Of a DNA stretch of 64,000 nt, positions 58,056-64,000 are shown one piece after another. The notes beneath the pieces are model-generated. The model was given only the letters and a program-made list of their open reading frames with translations, was not told the DNA's origin and made no database searches. The DNA is from Enterobacter vonholyi (GTDB lineage Bacteria; Pseudomonadota; Gammaproteobacteria; Enterobacterales; Enterobacteriaceae): positions 186,001 through 250,000 of the forward strand of contig NZ_VTUC01000001.1 of NCBI RefSeq assembly GCF_008364555.1. Direction: 5' to 3'. Numbering within the stretch: position 1 is the first letter of the stretch; each line of letters starts with the position of its first letter. The position numbers were made by a program, and so were the translations under genes.

Positions 58056-59732
58056 ATGCACCACGCCACACCGCTTATCACCACCATTGTTGGTGGACTT
58101 GTGCTCGCTTTTATCCTCGGCATGATTGCCAATAAACTGCGTATTTCTCCTCTTGTCGGTTATCTGCTGGCAGGTGTGCTGGCGGGACCGTTTACCCCAG
58201 GTTTTGTTGCGGATACCAAACTGGCCCCTGAGCTGGCGGAATTGGGCGTGATTCTGCTGATGTTTGGCGTCGGTCTGCATTTTTCCCTGAAGGATTTGAT
58301 GGCGGTAAAGTCGATTGCCATACCGGGAGCGATCGCCCAGATAGGGGTGGCGACGCTGCTTGGGATGGCGCTTTCGGCCGTGCTGGGCTGGTCGCTCATG
58401 ACCGGCATCGTATTTGGGCTGTGTCTCTCAACCGCCAGTACCGTGGTGCTGCTGCGCGCGCTTGAGGAGAGACAGCTGATTGACAGCCAGCGCGGGCAGA
58501 TCGCGATTGGCTGGCTGATTGTTGAAGATCTGGTCATGGTTCTGACGCTGGTGCTGCTGCCCGCCGTCGCCGGGATGATGGAAAAAGACAACGTCGGCTT
58601 CGCCTCGCTGGCGCTGGATATGAGCATCACCATCGGTAAGGTTGTGGCGTTTATCGCCATCATGATGCTGGTGGGCCGCCGTCTGGTACCGTGGATCATG
58701 TCCCGCAGCGCGGCGACCGGCTCCCGCGAGCTGTTCACCCTCTCCGTGCTGGCGCTGGCGCTGGGTATCGCCTTTGGCGCCGTTGAGCTGTTTGACGTCT
58801 CCTTCGCGCTGGGTGCGTTCTTTGCCGGGATGGTGCTGAACGAATCCGAGCTGAGCCACCGCGCGGCGCACGACACCCTGCCGCTGCGCGACGCCTTTGC
58901 CGTGCTGTTCTTCGTCTCCGTCGGGATGCTGTTCGATCCGCTAGTGCTGATCCAGCAGCCGCTGGCCGTGCTGGGCACGCTGGCGATCATTATTTTTGGT
59001 AAGTCGCTTGCCGCCTTCTTCCTGGTGCGGATGTTCGGCCACTCACCGCGGACGGCGCTGACTATTGCCGCCAGCCTGGCGCAGATCGGTGAGTTCGCCT
59101 TTATTCTGGCCGGTCTGGGCATGGCCCTGAACCTGCTGCCGCAGGCGGGACAAAACCTGGTGCTGGCGGGGGCGATCCTGTCGATTATGCTGAACCCGGT
59201 GCTGTTTGCCCTGCTGGAAAAATACCTCGATAAAACCGAAACGCTGGAAGAGCAGACGCTTGAAGAAGCCATCGAAGAAGAGAAGCAGATCCCGGTTGAT
59301 ATTTGCAATCATGCCCTGCTGGTCGGCTTTGGCCGCGTGGGCAGCCTGCTCGGCGAGAAGCTGATGGCGCAGGGCATTCCGCTGGTGGTGATTGAAACCT
59401 CACGCACCCGCGTCGACGAGCTTCGCGAGCGCGGTATTCGTGCGGTACTGGGCAACGCGGCGAACGAAGAGATCATGAATCTGGCGCATCTGGACTGCGC
59501 CCGCTGGCTGCTGCTGACCATACCCAACGGCTATGAAGCGGGTGAGATTGTGGCCTCCGCGCGCGCGAAGTGCCCAACGATTGAGATTATCGCCCGGGCG
59601 CACTATGACGACGAGGTGGAGTACATTACCGATCGCGGTGCAGATAAAGTGGTGATGGGCGAGCGCGAGATTGCTAACACCATGCTGACGCTGCTGGAGA
59701 AACCACCGGTTGAAGAGGCGGTTACGGGGTAA
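58056..59732 (+). CDS. ybaL: CPA2-family cation/proton antiporter YbaL
   Basis: A 558-residue KefB/KefC-like protein. The N-terminal 390 residues hold about 12-13 hydrophobic segments (Na_H exchanger fold; SPLVGYLLAGVLAGPFTPGF, ELGVILLMFGVGLHF). The C-terminal RCK/TrkA-N domain starts at ICNHALLVGFGRVGSLLGEK, a Rossmann nucleotide-binding motif. Length and sequence match E. coli YbaL, a putative K+ or Na+/H+ antiporter. Confidence 0.94.
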   Translation: MHHATPLITTIVGGLVLAFILGMIANKLRISPLVGYLLAGVLAGPFTPGFVADTKLAPELAELGVILLMFGVGLHFSLKDLMAVKSIAIPGAIAQIGVATLLGMALSAVLGWSLMTGIVFGLCLSTASTVVLLRALEERQLIDSQRGQIAIGWLIVEDLVMVLTLVLLPAVAGMMEKDNVGFASLALDMSITIGKVVAFIAIMMLVGRRLVPWIMSRSAATGSRELFTLSVLALALGIAFGAVELFDVSFALGAFFAGMVLNESELSHRAAHDTLPLRDAFAVLFFVSVGMLFDPLVLIQQPLAVLGTLAIIIFGKSLAAFFLVRMFGHSPRTALTIAASLAQIGEFAFILAGLGMALNLLPQAGQNLVLAGAILSIMLNPVLFALLEKYLDKTETLEEQTLEEAIEEEKQIPVDICNHALLVGFGRVGSLLGEKLMAQGIPLVVIETSRTRVDELRERGIRAVLGNAANEEIMNLAHLDCARWLLLTIPNGYEAGEIVASARAKCPTIEIIARAHYDDEVEYITDRGADKVVMGEREIANTMLTLLEKPPVEEAVTG

Positions 59733-59736
59733 GTTT

Positions 59737-59823
59737 GGTGCGATCTGGTCCCCTCACCCTTGCCCTCTCCCACAGGGAGAGGGAATAAACACTAAAAACG
59801 GCAACCTGGGTTGCCGTTTTTAT
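59737..59823. repeat. Composite terminator-palindrome repeat, copy D (inverted)
   Basis: Inverted relative to copies A-C: GTGCGATCTGGTCCCCTCACC, the palindrome CCCTCTCCC-aca-GGGAGAGGG (59764-59784), a short spacer, then the terminator AAAACGGCAACC-tg-GGTTGCCGTTTT (59796-59821). It fills the gap between convergent ybaL and gsk. Confidence 0.85.
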
Positions 59824-59824
59824 T

Positions 59825-61129
59825 TTACCTGTCCCAATAAGCCTCTTCGAGGCTGTCTTCCCGTTCAGGCAGGCCACGCGTTAAGCGCGGTGAGTGCTGG
59901 TTCAGCACCTGATAGCTTACGCGGTTGGCGTACTTGCATACCTGCGCCAGCGACGAATAGGTCAGCCAGCTGAACTTATGCTTGCTGGAATTCGGCACGT
60001 TGGTTTTGTGGTAGGCATTGGCGGTAATGTCGTGCAGCAGCGCGGCCAGCGCGCCGTCGCCCGCGCCGTTGGTGTTCATGATCTTCTCCGGTCCGCCCAT
60101 GTAAGGGGCGATGTGCGAGTAGATGCGCAGCGGGTTAATGCAATCTTTATAACGCATGCCGCGGCTGAACTCGTACTGGTTAAACTCGGCAATCGCGCCG
60201 GGCAGCAGCGGGTGCTGGGTTTTGCGTTTGCTCTCTTCTTCCGTGAAGCCTGCCATATACAGCCCAACCGGACCCGCGGTGCAGAGCACCAGATCCACCC
60301 AGTCCAGCGCTTTATCGGACGCCAGCAGCGGATCGCTTTCGCCGGTCAGCGCTTCGGCCTCTTCTTCGTTCATCGCCAGAATCGAGACGTGCTCTTTCAG
60401 GAACGCCTGCCACCATTCAGGATTATCGGCGATAACGAATTTAGTACCCAGCGTAAGAACGACGGGCACGTCGTACTTCTTCGCGTACTCAATCGCTTTC
60501 ATGGTCGCTTCCGGCATCGGCTCGCCCGGCTTACAGCGCACCAGATAGGAAGTCAGCACCAGCGCCGAGGCACCCGCAATCACCTCTTCCGGAATACTCT
60601 CGGCGCGCAGCTTGTTCATATGACCCGGGCTGATGGCGAAGGTGCGCTCGCCGGATTCACCGATCAGGGTAAAGCAGCGGCCAATCGGGCCGTCGACGCC
60701 CTGCAGGTAGTTCAAATCGGTGCGGCTGGAGGTGTTGCACAGATAGCGGTAGGCGTAGCCGCCGATTTCAATGTTGCTGCACATCACGCCGAGCAGCACC
60801 GAACGGTCGTCTGCCAGCACGGAGTAGTTGTGCATGGTATTGCCGATGGTACCGCCGGCGAACTGGTGGGTAATCAGGTTTTCGCGCACCAGCTCCTGGT
60901 ACAGCGCTTCGGCAACGTCGTCTTCAATGACCAGCGAGTGGCCGGCACTCAGACCATAACGGGCGACAAACGCATCATCCACTTTCGCTTCAATGTCCAC
61001 CAGCGTCTGGTCGATACCGACGACCCAGGCCGCGCTGGTTTCATTTTCTGGCTGGATTTGCTGCAGGAGCGGATCGCGGGCATCGACGGGGAAGTAGTGT
61101 TTGGATTTGCGTTTACCGGGAAATTTCAT
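59825..61129 (-). CDS. gsk: Inosine-guanosine kinase Gsk
   Basis: A 434-residue PfkB-family kinase that salvages guanosine and inosine to their monophosphates. Blocks include AGGTIGNTMHNYSVLADDRS, a substrate-side motif, and MNTNGAGDGALAALLHDI, the PfkB signature with the catalytic Asp and anion hole. Starting at ATG 61129 the length equals E. coli Gsk. It is 62 bp downstream of hemH; the E. coli gene aes, which lies between them, is absent. Confidence 0.96.
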   Translation of the reverse strand: MKFPGKRKSKHYFPVDARDPLLQQIQPENETSAAWVVGIDQTLVDIEAKVDDAFVARYGLSAGHSLVIEDDVAEALYQELVRENLITHQFAGGTIGNTMHNYSVLADDRSVLLGVMCSNIEIGGYAYRYLCNTSSRTDLNYLQGVDGPIGRCFTLIGESGERTFAISPGHMNKLRAESIPEEVIAGASALVLTSYLVRCKPGEPMPEATMKAIEYAKKYDVPVVLTLGTKFVIADNPEWWQAFLKEHVSILAMNEEEAEALTGESDPLLASDKALDWVDLVLCTAGPVGLYMAGFTEEESKRKTQHPLLPGAIAEFNQYEFSRGMRYKDCINPLRIYSHIAPYMGGPEKIMNTNGAGDGALAALLHDITANAYHKTNVPNSSKHKFSWLTYSSLAQVCKYANRVSYQVLNQHSPRLTRGLPEREDSLEEAYWDR

Positions 61130-61191
61130 GGTCTGAACTGTACGAAGAATATGGGCCGGGAATGGTAGCACAAACCCGGCCCGAAGTGCGA

Positions 61192-62154
61192 TTAGCGACC
61201 GTTCGTTACCAGCGAGACCATCATGTCGATGTGCTCAGGCGAGTCGTTAAGCGCCGGAATGTACTCGTACTTTTCGCCGCCAGCCTCCAGGAAAAATTCC
61301 CGGTTTTGCACCGCGATCTCCTCCAGCGTTTCCAGACAGTCGGCCGAGAAGCCCGGCGACATTACCTGGATGTGCTTCACGCCTTTCTCACCCAGCATTT
61401 TGAGGGTTTCATCGGTGTACGGCGTCAGCCACGGCTCGCGGCCGAAGCGCGACTGGAAGGTCATCATCACCTTCTCAGGCGGCAGGCCAAGGGCGGAGAC
61501 CAGTTCGCGCGTGGTATCGCGGCAGCGCTGCGGGTAATCATCCCCTTCATTGGCGAAGCGCTGCGGGATCCCATGATAGGAGAGCAGGAGCAGATCCGGC
61601 TCGCCGTGTTTTTCAAACGACGCGCGCGCGCTGTTGGCAAGCGCCTTGATGTAGAGATCGTTATCCGCGTAGTCGCGAATAAAGGTCACGCCCGGAATGC
61701 GGCGGCGGGTCGCCAGAATCCGGGCCAGCTCGTCCCAGACGGCGGCCACCGTCGAGCAGGAGTATTGCGGGTAGAGCGCCAGCACCACGATATGGTCCAC
61801 GCCCTGCGCCAGCAGGGATTCTACCGCGCTTTCCAGGGACGGTTTGCCGTAGCTCATGCCGAGCGCGACGGGCATCTCCGGCAGGCGGGCAGCCAGCGCT
61901 TTTTCCTGGCGACGGCTGTAGACCATCAGCGGCGAGCCCTCTTCCATCCAGACGGACTGATAAAGTTTGGCGACGCGGGGGGAACGAATCGGCAGAATGA
62001 CGCCACGCAGCAGCGGCCACCACAGCAGTCTGGGGAAATCCACGACGCGCGTGTCGCTTAAAAATTGTCGCAGGTAGCGTTTTACCGCGTCTGATGTAGG
62101 TGCTTCTGGAGTGCCCAGATTGGCAAGCAGGATGCCGGTTTTCGCCTGACTCAT
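61192..62154 (-). CDS. hemH: Ferrochelatase HemH
   Basis: A 320-residue enzyme of the last haem step that inserts Fe2+ into protoporphyrin IX at the inner membrane. It shows [14 protein letters not shown], the catalytic His in [20 protein letters not shown], and [20 protein letters not shown] with the conserved Glu. Length equals E. coli HemH. Confidence 0.97.
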   Translation of the reverse strand: MSQAKTGILLANLGTPEAPTSDAVKRYLRQFLSDTRVVDFPRLLWWPLLRGVILPIRSPRVAKLYQSVWMEEGSPLMVYSRRQEKALAARLPEMPVALGMSYGKPSLESAVESLLAQGVDHIVVLALYPQYSCSTVAAVWDELARILATRRRIPGVTFIRDYADNDLYIKALANSARASFEKHGEPDLLLLSYHGIPQRFANEGDDYPQRCRDTTRELVSALGLPPEKVMMTFQSRFGREPWLTPYTDETLKMLGEKGVKHIQVMSPGFSADCLETLEEIAVQNREFFLEAGGEKYEYIPALNDSPEHIDMMVSLVTNGR

Positions 62155-62245
62155 TCACGCCTCTTAACCATTTGATAGGTTGTCAATTGTAGCGGAAATG
62201 CGTTTAAACGAAACCCATTGCTGTAATAGGTAAGATGAGAATATT

Positions 62246-62269
62246 TCTCACCCGGGAGACCGGGTGAGA
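62246..62269 (-). terminator. Terminator of adk
   Basis: TCTCACCCGG and CCGGGTGAGA form perfect 10-bp arms with a 4-nt loop, 9 nt downstream of the adk stop. On the minus strand it is followed by AATATTCTC. Confidence 0.75.
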
Positions 62270-62278
62270 GGCGCGCGA

Positions 62279-62956
<678 letters not shown>

Positions 62957-63048
62957 TCAAAAGCGCTAAACAATACCACCAGAACGGGCATCGCTCAAGG
63001 AAGGGAGGAAGGCTGAAACGGTTAATGAGGGGTGATTATTTGGAGTCG

Positions 63049-63093
63049 TGCGGTCTGTTGCCCTCACCCCGGCCCTCTCCCACAGGGAGAGGG
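63049..63093. repeat. Palindromic repeat copy (CCCTCTCCC family) between adk and htpG
   Basis: TGCGGTCTGTTGCCCTCACC precedes CCCTCTCCC-aca-GGGAGAGGG (63073-63093). It is almost the same as the copy at 9871. This is the only full copy between co-directional genes, lying 26 nt downstream of htpG. Confidence 0.85.
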
Positions 63094-63118
63094 AGAAGGC
63101 CAGGGGAGGCGTGGTCAG

Positions 63119-64000
63119 TTACGCCAGCAGCAGCGCATTCACACGTTTAATGAACAGGTTAGGATCTTCCAGCGTGCCGCGTTCGGCCAGCAGGGACTGA
63201 TCCAGCAGGAGTTCAACCCACTCGGCAAAGCGGGCGTCGTCCTGGGTATCCGCCGCGCGTTTCACCAGCGGATGATCCGGATTAAGCTCAAAGATATATT
63301 TCACTTCCGGTACCGCCTGGCCCGCCGCGGCGAACAGCTTCGCCATCTGGGTGCTCATTTCGTCGGCATCGGTGGTGACAATAGCCGGGGTGTCGGTCAG
63401 ACGGTGGGTGAAACGTACCTCTTTCACGCGCTCGCCCAGCAGGGTTTTCACGCGCTCAACGAACGGCTCCAGCGCCTTCTCGGCTTCTTTCGCGCTTTCG
63501 TCAACTTCATCCGCCAGCTTGTCGATAGACTCGTCGGCTTTGGCAACGGACTGGAACGCCTTGCCGTCGAACTCGGTCAGGTAGTTCATCATCCACTCGT
63601 CGATGCGGTCAGAAAGCAGCAGCACTTCGATGCCTTTCTTACGCAGCAGCTCCAGGTGCGGGCTGCTCTTCGCCGCGGCGTAGCTGTCGGCGGTGATGTA
63701 GTAGATCTTCTCCTGCCCTTCTTTCATGCGGGAGACGTACTCTTCCAGCGACACGGTCTGAGCGGAGGAGTCGGTGTGCGTAGAGGCGAAGCGCAGCAGT
63801 TTGGCGATGGTTTCAACGTTCGCCATGTCTTCAGCCGGGCCTTCTTTCAGCACCAGACCGAACTGTTTCCAGAAGGTCTGATATTTTTCCGCATCGTCTT
63901 TCGCCAGTTTTTCCAGCATCTGCAGCGCACGTTTGGTCAGGGCGTTGCGCAGGTTACGGGTGACGGCGCTGTCCTGCAGAATTTCACGGGAGACGTTCAG
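63119..64000 (-). CDS. htpG: Chaperone protein HtpG (Hsp90), C-terminal part
   Basis: The C-terminal 293 residues of bacterial Hsp90; the 5' part is outside the window. The visible portion starts at [20 protein letters not shown] in the middle domain and continues through [20 protein letters not shown]. The client-binding and dimerisation domain follows and ends in [13 protein letters not shown]. It agrees with E. coli HtpG, and the gene lies upstream of adk as there. Confidence 0.97.
   Translation of the reverse strand: MNVSREILQDSAVTRNLRNALTKRALQMLEKLAKDDAEKYQTFWKQFGLVLKEGPAEDMANVETIAKLLRFASTHTDSSAQTVSLEEYVSRMKEGQEKIYYITADSYAAAKSSPHLELLRKKGIEVLLLSDRIDEWMMNYLTEFDGKAFQSVAKADESIDKLADEVDESAKEAEKALEPFVERVKTLLGERVKEVRFTHRLTDTPAIVTTDADEMSTQMAKLFAAAGQAVPEVKYIFELNPDHPLVKRAADTQDDARFAEWVELLLDQSLLAERGTLEDPNLFIKRVNALLLA

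Overview
The window is chromosomal DNA of a GC-rich enterobacterium. Its backbone is the Escherichia coli K-12 nfsB-to-htpG segment in inverted order: nfsB, ybdG, pheP, argU, fim/sfm, folD, ybcJ, ybcI, cysS, ppiB, lpxH, purEK, selU, ybbP, ybbA, tesA, ybbO, cnoX, fetBA, qmcA, ybbJ, cueR, copA, ybaP, ybaK, ushA, fsr, ybaL, gsk, hemH, adk, htpG. The fimbrial locus is of the Salmonella type, with fimY, fimZ and an EAL-domain gene beside tRNA-Arg(UCU). Many E. coli accessory blocks are absent: DLP12, cus, the allantoin cluster, rhsD, glsA-ybaT and aes. Together this suggests Enterobacter or a close relative (Enterobacter cloacae complex, Lelliottia, Leclercia). That is an inference from synteny and protein similarity, not a database match.

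Layout. 0-6.1 kb: the 3' end of nfsB, then an AT-rich insert with a two-partner secretion pair (TpsA exoprotein, TpsB transporter) and an IprA/YaiV-like regulator. 6.1-8.5 kb: a divergent XRE/MmyB regulator and MFS drug transporter sharing a dyad operator. 8.6-11.3 kb: ybdG and pheP. 11.4-17.9 kb: an iron module with a TonB-dependent siderophore receptor, a YdgH/BhsA-family small protein and an FbpABC ferric ABC transporter behind a strong Fur box. 18.2-19.2 kb: a CPBP membrane protease and tRNA-Arg(UCU). 19.5-28.5 kb: type 1-like fimbriae (fimAICDHF) convergent with the regulators EAL-fimY-fimZ.

28.7-39.4 kb: folD-ybcJ, an inserted PTS EIICB with a MalI-like repressor and tandem LacI-type operators, ybcI, cysS, ppiB-lpxH, a second small YdgH/BhsA protein, purEK behind a PurR box, and selU. 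39.5-50.1 kb: a porin at the site where E. coli K-12 carries rhsD, then ybbP-ybbA / tesA-ybbO-cnoX, fetAB, an unrecognised 283-residue gene, and qmcA-ybbJ. 50.1-64 kb: the cueR/copA copper pair with its 19-bp-spaced promoter, ybaP, the sRNA ChiX, ybaK, ushA, fsr, ybaL, gsk, hemH, adk and the 3' part of htpG.

A family of short palindromic repeats (CCCTCTCCC-N3-GGGAGAGGG) is spread over the window. Six full copies are present, five of them between convergent genes. Four are fused to a near-identical Rho-independent terminator, forming a composite repeat of about 90 bp. No CRISPR array, intact prophage or insertion sequence was seen. The least explained items are the two-partner secretion insert, the orphan gene at 47.9 kb, the PTS/LacI insert and the composite terminator repeat.
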